DNA of 44,216 bases from Zetaproteobacteria bacterium (lineage in GTDB: Bacteria > Pseudomonadota > Zetaproteobacteria > Mariprofundales > J009). Position 1 is the first letter of the stretch. The number at the start of each line of letters is the position of its first letter. Position numbers and translations under genes: made by a program. The DNA lies in assembly GCA_003696765.1 (NCBI GenBank), contig RFFX01000008.1, positions 1 to 44,216 on the forward strand, read 5' to 3'. The notes under the pieces are model-generated. The model searched no databases. It was not told where the DNA came from and saw only the letters and a list, made by a program, of their open reading frames with translations. Positions 1-8,417 of this stretch are shown piece by piece.

Positions 1-487
1 GCAGCCGCTCGATCAGGTTGCGCCCCGGGCCGTAGATGCCGCTGATGCGGAAGAGTTCCACCGGCGCGCCGCTGCCGCGCCAAGCGCGCTCCGCCTCCAA
101 CCGCGCCGCGCCGCGTCCGTCGACGGCGAGGTTGGTGGAGGCCTCGTCGACCCATCCCCCCGCCGCATCCCCGTAGACACCGGTCGAGGAGAGGTAGCCG
201 GCCCAGCGCAGGCGCGGCATGGAGGCGACCAGACGATCCACCCAGCGCAACTGCGGCGCCCGCCACCCCTGCGCCGTCCGCTCCAGCGGGATGGAGTCGA
301 TCACCGCCTCACAGTCGGCCAGCACACCCGGCGCCAGCGCCTCCGGCCCCTGCGCCGCCACCGCAATCCCCACGGCCCGCAGCCGCTCCGCCCGCACCGC
401 ATCGCGGGTGGTGGCCGCCACCCGCACGCCTGCCTGCGTCAGGCGCCGCGCCAGCCGAAGGCCGACATAACCGCAGCCGAGGATCAA
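1..487 (-). CDS. NAD-dependent epimerase/SDR-type protein (3' end outside window)
   Basis: Probable atypical short-chain dehydrogenase/epimerase of the YeeZ-like group; the substrate is unknown. The frame opens with a Rossmann nucleotide-binding motif (ILGCGYVGLRLARRL). About 110 residues on it has YLSSTGVYGD, where the Tyr fits the SDR catalytic position, followed by FRISGIYGPGRN, a conserved stretch in this family. The C-terminal part lies beyond base 1. The reading frame directly follows the TAG of the upstream pilT-like gene with no ATG, so the start is probably TTG at 487 (or CTG at 490). Its tight spacing suggests co-transcription with the pilus ATPase gene, though no functional link is evident. 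Confidence 0.75.
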   Translation of the reverse strand, partial: MILGCGYVGLRLARRLTQAGVRVAATTRDAVRAERLRAVGIAVAAQGPEALAPGVLADCEAVIDSIPLERTAQGWRAPQLRWVDRLVASMPRLRWAGYLSSTGVYGDAAGGWVDEASTNLAVDGRGAARLEAERAWRGSGAPVELFRISGIYGPGRNLIERL

Positions 488-511
488 CAGGGTTGCAGGA
501 AGGCGGTCCAG

Positions 512-1609
512 CTAGTTCCGCCCCATGCGCATCTCGAAATCCTCCGGGAAGACGGCGTTGGCGTAGGCATCCTCGTAGGAAACCACCCCATCCTCGACCA
601 GCATCTGCAGGTGCTGGTCGAAGCTCTGGGTACCGTAGATGCGATGCCCCTCCTCCAGTGCGCGCGGGATCTCCTGCGCCTTCTCCTCCCAATCGAGGAT
701 GAACTGGCGGATCACCGCGTTGGCGATCAGGATCTCCATCGCCGCCACCCGCCCCTTGCCGCTCTTGCGCGGCAGAAGCTTCTGCACGATGATCGCCCGC
801 AGGCTCTCGGCCATCCGCTCGATGAAGGCGTGCTGCTCCTCCGGCGGAAATGCCCCCATCATCCGCTGGATGGTGCCGATCGCCGTGGTGGCGTGGACGG
901 TGGCGGCGACCAGGTGGCCGGTCTCGGCGGCGGTCAGGGCCAGCTGGATCACATTCTTCTCCCGCACCTCACCAGCCAGAATAATGTCCGGCGCCTCGCG
1001 CAGGCAGTCGTTCAGCCCCTGCTCGTAGCTGACCAGATCGGTCCCCACCTCGCGCTGGGTCACCGTCCCCGGACAGTCGAAGGGATAGCGGAACTCGATC
1101 GGATCCTCCAGCGTCACCACATGGACGGGACGTCGTTGGATCACCCGGTAGAGCATCGCCGCCAGGGTGGTCGACTTGCCCGAGCCGGTCGCCCCGCCGA
1201 CCAGGATCAGACCGTTGCGGTTGTCGGCGATCTCGTTGAGCACCGGCGGCAGCTGCATCTTCTCGAAGTTGGGGATCTCCTGCGGAATGCGGCGGGCGAC
1301 GATGCCGTAGCTTCGGGCGGTGGCCATGGCGTGGATGCGGAAATGGCTCACGTTCTCCAGCGAATACTGGCAGTCGATGTTGTGCGACCCCTCCACCTTG
1401 GGCGGATTGGGCAGCTTGCGTACCAGATGCTCGATCATCTCCACCACCTGGTCGTGGGTCGGGGGGGGCACCTTCTCCGGCGGAATGCTCACCACCCGGC
1501 CGTCCAGCTTCATGCGGATACGATCGCCGGTCTTGACGATCAGGTCGGAGCCGTTGTTCTTATGCAACAGCAGCAGCAGTTGATCGATCAGATGCCAGTC
1601 GTCAGCCAT
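512..1609 (-). CDS. PilT-family retraction ATPase, third paralogue
   Basis: Hexameric AAA-like ATPase of the type IV pilus retraction family, 365 aa, cytoplasmic at the pilus base. Visible motifs: Walker A GGATGSGKSTT (about 138-148), Asp box TLEDPIEF (166-173), Walker B DIILAGEVR (208-216) and His box TGHLVAATVHA (230-240). All are intact, so it should be catalytically competent. It is neither a typical PilT (the C-terminal AIRNLIRE-like motif reads ANAVIRQFI) nor a typical PilU. It is last in a pilT-pilU-this gene series. The ATG at 1609 is butted directly against a PSC element and has no Shine-Dalgarno. The PilT-family call is firm; its individual role is inferred. Confidence 0.92.
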   Translation of the reverse strand: MADDWHLIDQLLLLLHKNNGSDLIVKTGDRIRMKLDGRVVSIPPEKVPPPTHDQVVEMIEHLVRKLPNPPKVEGSHNIDCQYSLENVSHFRIHAMATARSYGIVARRIPQEIPNFEKMQLPPVLNEIADNRNGLILVGGATGSGKSTTLAAMLYRVIQRRPVHVVTLEDPIEFRYPFDCPGTVTQREVGTDLVSYEQGLNDCLREAPDIILAGEVREKNVIQLALTAAETGHLVAATVHATTAIGTIQRMMGAFPPEEQHAFIERMAESLRAIIVQKLLPRKSGKGRVAAMEILIANAVIRQFILDWEEKAQEIPRALEEGHRIYGTQSFDQHLQMLVEDGVVSYEDAYANAVFPEDFEMRMGRN

Positions 1610-1764
1610 GATGGAATCGCAAAACGTCCCTCCGTGGACGTTTTGGCTTCACGGGAATCGAAGAGCGCGTCTTCGATTCCCTCACAAGTCCATCGGTTGC
1701 ATGCGCAACCTCCGGATTTGCGCGACCGTCCTGGTCGCGTGTGACGGCTTCTTGCGAGGCCGTC
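1610..1764 (-). repeat. PSC element, complete copy, ahead of the third pilT-like gene
   Basis: All five hairpins are present. H5 is 1621-1644 (AAAACGTCC / GGACGTTTT), H4 1653-1681 (GGGAATCGAAGA / TCTTCGATTCCC), H3 about 1684-1723, H2 about 1720-1740 (GCGACC / GGTCGC) and H1 1743-1764 (GACGGC / GCCGTC). The H1 end lies 3 nt past the pilU stop and the H5 tail touches the ATG at 1609. Relative to other copies it loses one base in the H4 loop and gains one before H5, which restores the long reading frame. Confidence 0.95.
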
Positions 1765-1767
1765 GCC

Positions 1768-2943
1768 TCAAATCGACAGCTTCGGGGCGTCATCCCCCTC
1801 GCCCTTCTCCAGCAGTTTGTCGGCCACGCTCTTGCCGTCGCCGTCGCCCGACGCCTCCAGCCGGGCCATCTTCATCTTCAGCCGGAGATCGTTGGGCGAA
1901 TCGGAGTTGCGCAGCGCCTCCGTCTCGCTGATCCTCCCCTCACGCCACAGCTTGAGCAGCGCCTGATCGAAGGTGACCATGCCGTACTGCTCGCCGCCGG
2001 CGGCCATCGCCTCCTTGATCTCGCCCACCTCCCCCTTGAGGATCAGATCGGCGATGCGCGGCGTGTTGATCAAGATCTCGATCGCCGCCGCCCGCTTGCC
2101 GTCGACCGTCCGCACCAGCCGCTGGGAGAGGATGGCGCGCAGGTTGAGCGCCAGGTTCATGTAGACCTGCTGATGCTTCTCCTCGGGAAAGAAGTTGATG
2201 ATGCGATCGATGGCCTGATTGGCGTTGTTGGCATGGAGCGTGGCCATGGCCAGATGGCCGGTCTCGGCGAACTCGATCGCCTGCTCCATCGTCTCCGCCT
2301 CGCGGATCTCGCCGAGCAGGATCACGTCCGGCGCCTGACGCAGGGTGTTTTTGAGCGCCGCATGAAAGGAGAGGGTGTCGGTCCCCACCTCGCGCTGGGT
2401 GATGACACACTTCTTGTGCTGGTGGACATACTCCACCGGATCCTCGATGGTGATGATGTGGCCGGCCTGATGGGAGTTGCGCCAGTCGATCATCGCCGCC
2501 AGCGAGGTCGACTTCCCGGAACCGGTGCCACCGACCATGATCACCAGTCCGCGCGCGCTCATGGCGATATCCTTGAACACCTCCGGCAGGTTGAGCTCGT
2601 CGATGGTCATGATGGTGGTGGCGATCTTGCGGATCACCATGCCGATCGCCCCCATCTGACGGAAGATGTTGACACGGAAACGGCCGATACCGGGGTAGGA
2701 GAGCGAGAGATTCATCTCCATCTCGCTGGAGAAGCGGGCCTTCTGCTTGCCGCTCATCACCGAGTTGGCCAGCTGCTCGGTATCGACCGGACTCAGGTCG
2801 TGGTCGCCGACCCGCTGCACCCCCCCCTTGACCCGGTAGCCCGGCGGCATGCCGGCGGTGACGTAGAGGTCGGAGGCATCGAGCTCGACCATGATCTTCA
2901 ACAGTTTGCGGATGCTCAGCCTTTGTGGTTCTTCTATCGCCAT
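1768..2943 (-). CDS. pilU: Type IV pilus retraction ATPase PilU
   Basis: PilT-dependent retraction ATPase that boosts pilus retraction force; cytoplasmic; 391 aa. Walker A GGTGSGKSTS is at about 138-147, Asp box TIEDPVEY 165-172, Walker B DVILLGEIR 206-214 and His box TGHLAMATLHA 228-238. The C-terminal NDLRLKMKMA segment and the charged tail are typical of PilU rather than PilT. The ATG at 2943 is preceded by a partial PSC element and lacks a convincing Shine-Dalgarno. Its upstream neighbour is pilT, 323 nt away, with the spacer filled by PSC repeats. Twitching motility or DNA-uptake pili are plausible, and comEC lies nearby. Confidence 0.93.
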   Translation of the reverse strand: MAIEEPQRLSIRKLLKIMVELDASDLYVTAGMPPGYRVKGGVQRVGDHDLSPVDTEQLANSVMSGKQKARFSSEMEMNLSLSYPGIGRFRVNIFRQMGAIGMVIRKIATTIMTIDELNLPEVFKDIAMSARGLVIMVGGTGSGKSTSLAAMIDWRNSHQAGHIITIEDPVEYVHQHKKCVITQREVGTDTLSFHAALKNTLRQAPDVILLGEIREAETMEQAIEFAETGHLAMATLHANNANQAIDRIINFFPEEKHQQVYMNLALNLRAILSQRLVRTVDGKRAAAIEILINTPRIADLILKGEVGEIKEAMAAGGEQYGMVTFDQALLKLWREGRISETEALRNSDSPNDLRLKMKMARLEASGDGDGKSVADKLLEKGEGDDAPKLSI

Positions 2944-2950
2944 ATCCAGG

Positions 2951-3103
2951 AATCAGACCGCAAAACCATAGCTTGCCTGCGCAAGCCCCCGTTTTGCGCA
3001 GCCCTCCATGGCCGCAATGCCGACCCTCTGCACGAGGACGGCACGATCGGGCGGCAAACCCTCCCTTCGTGGACCCCCGCACCTGCCCGTGCAACCCCGA
3101 TCG
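2951..3103 (-). repeat. PSC element, truncated and degenerate, ahead of pilU
   Basis: Starting from the pilU side there is the alternative tail TTTTGCGGTCTGAT, then H3 (GCAAAACGG with inner GCTTGCGCAGGC) and H2 (GCGGCCATGGAGGGCTGC). Hairpins H4 and H5 have been lost between tail and H3. A degraded H1 is visible near 3018-3043. Bases 3046-3103 hold what looks like a remnant of another H5 (GCGGCAAA...CGTGGAC). It lies in tandem with the complete copy at 3104-3264, so the pilT-pilU gap is entirely repeat-derived. Confidence 0.75.
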
Positions 3104-3264
3104 ATGATGGAATCACAAAAAGTCCGTCCGTGGACGTTGTGGCTTCACGGCAATCGAAGAGCGCGGTCTTCGATTGCCTTACAAAACAGCCGCTTGCATG
3201 CGCACGCCCCCGTTTTGCGCGGCACGCCAACGCCGCGACGATGGTATCGCAAGAAACCATCATC
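3104..3264 (-). repeat. PSC element, complete copy between pilT and pilU
   Basis: Five hairpins are present, with H1 ending 2 nt past the pilT stop. H4 is GGCAATCGAAGA / TCTTCGATTGCC, a compensated variant of the usual GGGGATC stem. H2 is GCGGC / GCCGC around a longer loop. The H1 hairpin is inverted relative to the other copies: its loop reads TTGC instead of GCAA in the gene-ward direction. The copy carries the long open frame from ATGATG just past the pilT stop. Confidence 0.93.
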
Positions 3265-3266
3265 GA

Positions 3267-4310
3267 TCAGCCGCCGAAGAGCTTCTTGTTCTGGGCCTTC
3301 TCCAGCGCCGCCTGCTTGGTGATCTTGCGCTTGGCCAGCAGCTCCTGCAGGCACATGTCCAGCGTCTGCATCCCCTCGCGCTGGCCGGTCTGCATCACGC
3401 TGACCAACTGCGGCAGCTTGTTCTCACGGATGATGTTGCGCACCGCAGGGGTACCGATCAGGATCTCGTGGGCCGCCACCCGCCCCTTGCCGTCGGCGGT
3501 GCGCAGCAGCGTCTGCGAGATCACCGCCCGAAGCGACTCGGAGAGCATCGCCCGCACCATATCCTTCTCCGCGGCGGGGAAGACGTCGATGATGCGGTCC
3601 ATCGTCTTCGGCGCGGAGGAGGTGTGCAGCGTGCCGAAGACCATGTGGCCGGTCTCCGCCGCGGACAGCGCCAGACTGATCGTCTCCAGATCGCGCATCT
3701 CACCGACCAGGATGACGTCGGGATCCTCACGCAGCGCCCCCTTGAGCGCATTGGCGAACGACTTGGTGTGCGGCCCGACCTCGCGCTGGCTGATCAGACA
3801 GTTCTTGGTCTTGTGGACGAACTCGATCGGATCCTCGATGGTCAGGATGTGCCCCTTGTCGTTCTCGTTGCGGTGGTTGATCATCGCCGCCAGGGTGGTC
3901 GACTTGCCCGAACCGGTCGGACCGGTCACCAGGCAGATGCCGCGCGGCGCCATGGCCAGCTCCTTGAAGATGGGCGGGCACTTGAGCTGCTCCAGCGTCA
4001 GCACCTCGGTGGGGATGGTGCGGAAGACCGCCGACATGCCGCGGTGCTGCCAGAAGGTGTTGACGCGGAAGCGGGCGATGTCGCCCAGCGCGAAGGAGAA
4101 GTCGAGCTCCAGCTCCTCCTCGAAGGTCTTGCGCTGGTTGTCGTTCATGATGTCGTAGACCATGGTCTGCACTTCCCGGTTCTCCAGCGGCGGCACCTTG
4201 ATCCGGGTCATCTCGCCATGGATGCGGATCATCGGCGGCTCGCCGGCCGAGATGTGCAGGTCCGACGCCCCGTTCTTGACCGAAAAGGCAAGCAGTTCAG
4301 AGATATCCAT
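3267..4310 (-). CDS. pilT: Type IV pilus retraction ATPase PilT
   Basis: Canonical PilT, 347 aa, the motor that depolymerises pilin during twitching and DNA uptake. It begins MDISELLAFSVKNGASDLHI. Walker A is GPTGSGKSTT, Asp box TIEDPIEF, Walker B DVILVGEMR and His box TGHMVFGTLHT. The PilT-specific AVRNIIRE signature near the C-terminus is present. The frame is open 26 codons further upstream, but that stretch is PSC repeat sequence, so the ATG at 4310 is the likely start. That ATG directly follows the repeat tail TTTTTGCGGTCTGATC with no Shine-Dalgarno. It is first of the three tandem retraction ATPase genes. Confidence 0.95.
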   Translation of the reverse strand: MDISELLAFSVKNGASDLHISAGEPPMIRIHGEMTRIKVPPLENREVQTMVYDIMNDNQRKTFEEELELDFSFALGDIARFRVNTFWQHRGMSAVFRTIPTEVLTLEQLKCPPIFKELAMAPRGICLVTGPTGSGKSTTLAAMINHRNENDKGHILTIEDPIEFVHKTKNCLISQREVGPHTKSFANALKGALREDPDVILVGEMRDLETISLALSAAETGHMVFGTLHTSSAPKTMDRIIDVFPAAEKDMVRAMLSESLRAVISQTLLRTADGKGRVAAHEILIGTPAVRNIIRENKLPQLVSVMQTGQREGMQTLDMCLQELLAKRKITKQAALEKAQNKKLFGG

Positions 4311-4444
4311 GATCAGACCGCAAAAACTCCGTCCATGGACTTTTTGCTCGACGGGGATCGAAGAACGATGTCTTCGATCCCCGTACAAATCAATCGCTTA
4401 CCTTACGCAAGCCCTTGATTTGCGCAGCCCTCCGTGGCCGCGAT
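4311..4444 (-). repeat. PSC element lacking H1, ahead of pilT
   Basis: H5 (AAAAACTCC / GGACTTTTT), H4 (GGGGATCGAAGA / TCTTCGATCCCC), H3 (CAAATCAA / TTGATTTG, a compensated variant) and H2 are present. H1 is replaced by the tail of a second, truncated element. The tail is the GCGGTCTGATC variant and touches the pilT ATG. The long frame seen in other copies is interrupted by TAA in H3 here. Confidence 0.93.
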
Positions 4445-4480
4445 GATGGAATCACAACACGTCCCTCCATGGACATCTCG
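4443..4480 (-). repeat. PSC element fragment (tail and H5 only)
   Basis: The sequence ATGATGGAATCACAACACGT followed by CCTCCATGGAC matches the H5 end of an element in the same orientation, directly joined to the H2 end of the copy ahead of pilT. The remaining 90 nt up to the diguanylate cyclase stop at 4572 is GC-rich, with a short imperfect hairpin and no gene. Confidence 0.7.
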
Positions 4481-4571
4481 CGCGAACACCGATACGCATC
4501 ACGACCGACCGCCGAACCCGGCCTCCTTGGAGCATCCCCGAACGGCGGGCGCGGCGCCCCGCCGAGCCAAA

Positions 4572-5540
4572 CTACCCCTCGGCGGCAGCGGCGCAACCCT
4601 GCCGCGCCTCCTCTTCGAGCCGGGTGACCTCGACACGGTTGCGCCCCCCCTCCTTGGCCCGATAGAGCATCCGGTCGGCGGCGTCGATCAGCCGCTGCGG
4701 TTCGCACGCCACCCCCGCCGGCAGCGCGCAGACGCCGATGCTCACCGTCACCGGAATCACCCCGGCGGAGCTGTCCACCGGTGCCGCGGCCACCGACGAG
4801 CGCAGCCGCTCGGCCAACTGCCGGGCATCCCCGGCGTCGTCCCCCGGAAAGAGGAGCAGAAACTCCTCGCCACCGTAGCGGCCGATCCGGTCGTAGCTGC
4901 GCAGGCAACCGCGCAGCCGCCGCGCGGTCTCGCGCAACACCTCGTCGCCGGCCAGATGGCCGTAGGTGTCGTTCACCTTCTTGAAGAAGTCGATGTCGAG
5001 CATGGCCAGGGCCAGCGGCCGCCCCTCACGCCAGGCGCGGTCGAGCTCGTGGCGGAGCATGCGCTCGATCTCGCGCCGGTTGTCGACACCGGTCAACGCA
5101 TCGGTCTTCGCCTCGCGGGCGAGGCGGTCGCGTGCATCGAGCAGCTGCTGCTGCAGCGCCAGGATGCGCCGGCCGGCGCGCAGCCGCACCTGCAGCTCCG
5201 CCTTGTGGCACGGCTTGATCAGATAGTCGTCCGCACCAGCCTCCAAGCCGGCGACCACATCCTCGGGATCGTCGCGGGCGGAGAGCAGCAGGGTGTAGAA
5301 ATAGCCGCTCTGCGCATCCTCCTCGCCGCGCAGCCGGCGGATGATCTCCACACCATCCATCCCCGGCATCATCCAGTCGAGCAACAGCAGGTGGGGCGCG
5401 TCCGGCCGGTGGATCGCACGCCACGCCTCCGCCCCGTCGTTGCAGACCACAACACGGTACCCGAACTGATCGAGCAGATGGCTCAGCCGCACGCGGGCGG
5501 TGGCGTCGTCATCGGCGATCAGGACCGGAAAACGGTACAT
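4572..5540 (-). CDS. Response regulator with GGEEF diguanylate cyclase domain
   Basis: PleD/WspR-like two-domain protein, 322 aa, expected to make cyclic di-GMP when phosphorylated. The receiver domain spans about 5-120 with acidic DD at 10-11, phospho-acceptor Asp55 (LLLDWMMP) and Lys109 (IKP). A short coiled linker leads to the GGDEF domain (about 145-305), with active site GGEEF at 223-227 and a product-inhibition I-site RSYD at 214-217, five residues before it. No partner histidine kinase is adjacent. The ATG at 5540 is chosen over the upstream in-frame codon because AAGGAG sits 5 nt before it. It could control pili or matrix production, by inference. Confidence 0.93.
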   Translation of the reverse strand: MYRFPVLIADDDATARVRLSHLLDQFGYRVVVCNDGAEAWRAIHRPDAPHLLLLDWMMPGMDGVEIIRRLRGEEDAQSGYFYTLLLSARDDPEDVVAGLEAGADDYLIKPCHKAELQVRLRAGRRILALQQQLLDARDRLAREAKTDALTGVDNRREIERMLRHELDRAWREGRPLALAMLDIDFFKKVNDTYGHLAGDEVLRETARRLRGCLRSYDRIGRYGGEEFLLLFPGDDAGDARQLAERLRSSVAAAPVDSSAGVIPVTVSIGVCALPAGVACEPQRLIDAADRMLYRAKEGGRNRVEVTRLEEEARQGCAAAAEG

Positions 5541-5604
5541 GGAGGCTCCTTCCCATCGCGGCAATCCCGCACGGTTTCAACCCTAGCGCGGGACGGATGG
5601 CCAC

Positions 5605-7905
5605 TCAACGCGGCCGCCGCCACTGCCGCCAGCGCAGCAGTCCGGCGGGGGTAACGCTGCCGATCAGCGCGCCATCGGCGCTGTCCACCACCTGCGCGCC
5701 GAGGGCGCGGTAGCGCGCCACCACCACCGGATCGGGAAAGTGGAAACGGTTGTCGCGACCGCTCTGCACGATGGCCAGCTCCGGCCTGAGTCGCCGCAGC
5801 AGCGCCGGGGAACTGGAGGTGTGGCTGCCGTGGTGCGGCACCAGCATCACCCGGTGTCGCCCGATTCCCGCCCGCAGCAGCGCCCGCTCCGCCGGCCGTT
5901 CGGCATCCCCCGGCAGCAGCATGCGCACCCCACCACCCAGCGCGACCGACAACACCAGCGACAGATTGTTGGGGTTGGCCGCGCGCAGCCCCCGCGGCGG
6001 CCACAACACCCGCACGCGATGGCCGGCAAGCAGCCAGCTGTCGCCGCGCGCCACCCAACGGATCACCCCGCCGCGACGGCGCAGAAGCGCTCGCCAACGG
6101 CCGGGCCACGCCGCCCGCCTGTTGGCCGGCACATCGGCCAGCAACAGCCGCCCGACCCGGTTGACCCGCCGCAGCAGCGCGCCGATGCCGCCGGCGTGGT
6201 CCGACTGCAGATGGCTGACCACCAGATCGTCGATGTGGGTCACCCCCTCCGCCCGCAGCCCCCGGGCCACCACCACTCCGCCGTTGAACCTGCCGCCGCG
6301 CCGCCCCGGGGCATCGACCGCCAGCACCGCGCCGCCGGGCAGGCGCAGGGTGGTCGCCGCCCCCTGGCCGACATCCCACACCACCCACTCCGGCGTCGGC
6401 ACATCCGCCTCGGGCCGGCAGGCGACCCCGGCGAGCAACGCGGCGAGCAGCAACAGCGCCGCCACACGCCGCGCCCGCCACCAGAGCAGGGCCGCCGCCG
6501 CCAGCCCCAACACCAGCAACCCCATCCCCCACCACGGCAACGGCGCCACCCACCGCGACGCGGCCGGCAACCGACAGATGGCATCGAGCAGCAGGCTGCC
6601 GCCATCGACCCCGACGGCGGCCAGCTGCAACAGCCCGTCGGCGACCGGCGTCCAGCCGAGCAATGCGGCCACCGCGCCGGTCAGCGCCATCGGCAGCACC
6701 CACAGCCCGTAGAGCGGCACCAGCAACAGATTGGCCAGCGGCGCGTAGAGCGGCAGGCGGCCGAAGGAGGAGACCACCAGCGGCAAGGTGGCCAGCGACG
6801 CCACGCAGCTGACGGCCAATGCGTCGCGCAGGCGGCCGCGCAGCCCGCCTGCGTGCGCCACCCCATCCGACCGCCCCGCCCGCTTCATCCCCCACAGGAT
6901 CAACGCCGCCACCGAGACGAACGACAGCCAGAGCGAGAGCGAAAAGATGGCCAGAGGATCGAACAGCAGGATCACCACCAGCGCCGCCAGCAGCGTGTTG
7001 AGCGGGGAGGCGCGGTGGCGCAGCCACCAGGCCAGGGCAACGGCGACGAGCATCAGCACCGCCCGCCGGGTGGGCAGCGTCCAGCCGGCAAGCGCGGCGT
7101 AGGCGACCGCCGCAAACACCCCGCCGAGCAGCGCCAGCCGCCGCACCGGCAGCGCGACGATCCACGCCTCCCGCCGGGTGACCAGCCACCAGACCAACGC
7201 GAAGCCCAGGCCGGCGACCATGCCGACATGGAGCCCGGAGATGGCCAGAAGATGGGCGGTGCCGGTGGCCGAGAAACGCTGCCAGGTGGCGTCGTCGATC
7301 TGCGCGCGGTCGGCCAGCAGCAGGGCCGACAACACCGCGCGCGCCGGCTTGGATGCAACCGCCGCACTCAGGCGGGTGCGCACCGCGTGGCGCAGGCGGG
7401 CAAGCAGCGTCGGCGCATGGACCACCGCCAGCCGCCCGACCGGCACGCCAAGCAGGACCACACCATGCAGCCGGGCGTAGCGGACGAAATCGAAGCCGCC
7501 GGGGTTGTGGTGGTTGTAGGGACGATGGAGGCGGAAACAGCCTAAGATGCGGTCGCCGGGAAGGAGGTCGGGGATGCGGCGGCGGCCGTAGAGGTAGCAC
7601 CAGAGCGCGCCGTCGAGCCGCAGGCCGCCGGCAGCACGCAGATCGCGCAGCAGCAGCCGCTGGCGCACCCCGTTGGACTCCACCGCGGCCACCGTCCCCT
7701 GCAGCGCCACACCGGGCACCAGCCAGCGGCGATCGGGATGGGCCAGGCGATCGAGCCCCGCTTGCGCATGAAGCATGATTCCCACCGCCAGCGCGGCGAA
7801 AAGCGGGGCAGACGACCGCCGCCGCCAGCCGATCACCCCCAGTGTCACCGCCACCGCCAGCCAGAACGGAACAGGCAGAGACGGCATCAGCGCCACCGCC
7901 CCCAT
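5605..7905 (-). CDS. comEC: ComEC/Rec2-family competence protein
   Basis: Inner-membrane channel for single-stranded DNA entry during natural transformation, about 766 aa. It has N-terminal hydrophobic segments, a DUF4131-like region, and the central competence domain with many membrane helices (LLAISGLHVGMVAG is typical). The C-terminal metallo-beta-lactamase-like domain has VWDVGQGAATTL, SHLQSDHAGG and LVPHHGSHTSS. The SH..SDH motif retains metal-ligand-type residues. The frame stays open and hydrophobic (LPLLIPTAAWLGG) for 20 codons before the ATG at 7905, up to the folK stop. A non-ATG start nearer folK is therefore possible. It is last in the folB-folK-comEC run. Confidence 0.92.
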   Translation of the reverse strand: MGAVALMPSLPVPFWLAVAVTLGVIGWRRRSSAPLFAALAVGIMLHAQAGLDRLAHPDRRWLVPGVALQGTVAAVESNGVRQRLLLRDLRAAGGLRLDGALWCYLYGRRRIPDLLPGDRILGCFRLHRPYNHHNPGGFDFVRYARLHGVVLLGVPVGRLAVVHAPTLLARLRHAVRTRLSAAVASKPARAVLSALLLADRAQIDDATWQRFSATGTAHLLAISGLHVGMVAGLGFALVWWLVTRREAWIVALPVRRLALLGGVFAAVAYAALAGWTLPTRRAVLMLVAVALAWWLRHRASPLNTLLAALVVILLFDPLAIFSLSLWLSFVSVAALILWGMKRAGRSDGVAHAGGLRGRLRDALAVSCVASLATLPLVVSSFGRLPLYAPLANLLLVPLYGLWVLPMALTGAVAALLGWTPVADGLLQLAAVGVDGGSLLLDAICRLPAASRWVAPLPWWGMGLLVLGLAAAALLWWRARRVAALLLLAALLAGVACRPEADVPTPEWVVWDVGQGAATTLRLPGGAVLAVDAPGRRGGRFNGGVVVARGLRAEGVTHIDDLVVSHLQSDHAGGIGALLRRVNRVGRLLLADVPANRRAAWPGRWRALLRRRGGVIRWVARGDSWLLAGHRVRVLWPPRGLRAANPNNLSLVLSVALGGGVRMLLPGDAERPAERALLRAGIGRHRVMLVPHHGSHTSSSPALLRRLRPELAIVQSGRDNRFHFPDPVVVARYRALGAQVVDSADGALIGSVTPAGLLRWRQWRRPR

Positions 7906-7970
7906 CCCGCCCAGCCAGGCGGCGGTCGGGATGAGCAGCGGCAGCCGTCGGGCCGTCGCGACGACGGTCG

Positions 7971-8417
7971 CTACAGGATCAACTCCACCGGCGTAATGGC
8001 GGCGTGCCGCGCCGGCGGCGGCGCAGGCAGCCGAACCAGCTCACCAGCCGGCACGAAACAGTGGGGATGGGCCATCACATCCTCCAGCCAGCGGTCGTCG
8101 AACAGCATCAGATCGAGATCGAGGGTGCGCGGCCGCCAGGAACCACCGCTCCGGTCCCGCCCGTGCGCCTGCTCGATCCCCTTGAGCCGACAGGAGAGCC
8201 GGTCGGCATCCTCCCCGGTGACCAGCAGTGCGCAGGCGTTGAGAAAATCGGCCGCATCCTCCCCCATGCCGACGGCGGCGGTGCGGTAGACCCGGGAGAA
8301 GCGCACCGTCGGCGCAAGGCGGCGCAACGCACGGGCAGCGGCAACCAGATGGCGTTCCGGTTCGATGTTCGAGCCCATACCGACCAGCGCCCGGTGGCGC
8401 AGAAACGGTGACCTCAC
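7971..8417 (-). CDS. folK: 2-amino-4-hydroxy-6-hydroxymethyldihydropteridine pyrophosphokinase
   Basis: HPPK, the folate pathway enzyme that transfers pyrophosphate from ATP to 6-hydroxymethyl-dihydropterin, 148 aa. Landmarks are LVGMGSNIEPERHL near the N-terminus and the signature RPRTLDLDLMLFDD, containing the conserved Arg and Asp pair. The GTG start at 8417 overlaps the folB TGA (GTGA). Longer in-frame starts would sit inside folB and add non-homologous residues. Coupled translation with folB, the preceding step of the same pathway, is likely. Confidence 0.93.
   Translation of the reverse strand: MRSPFLRHRALVGMGSNIEPERHLVAAARALRRLAPTVRFSRVYRTAAVGMGEDAADFLNACALLVTGEDADRLSCRLKGIEQAHGRDRSGGSWRPRTLDLDLMLFDDRWLEDVMAHPHCFVPAGELVRLPAPPPARHAAITPVELIL

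Noticed and set aside
1621-1644. H5 hairpins as simple Rho-independent terminators
   Set aside because: The stem is short (about 9 bp, half A/T) and only moderately GC-rich, and the structure lies directly ahead of a start codon in a codirectional gene, where termination would block expression. Conditional attenuation cannot be excluded.
1741-4158. An 805-codon open frame on the plus strand across pilU and pilT
   Set aside because: It is antisense to two well-recognised ATPase genes and its product has low-complexity His/Arg/Asp content typical of the complementary strand of GC-rich coding DNA.
4311-4388. A longer N-terminus of PilT starting at 4388
   Set aside because: The extra 26 codons are repeat sequence (H4/H5 and tail), whereas MDISELLAFSVKNGASDLHI is the normal PilT start.
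5740-7545. A 601-codon plus-strand frame opposite comEC
   Set aside because: Gln/Arg/Pro/His-rich shadow of the ComEC gene with no recognisable domain.
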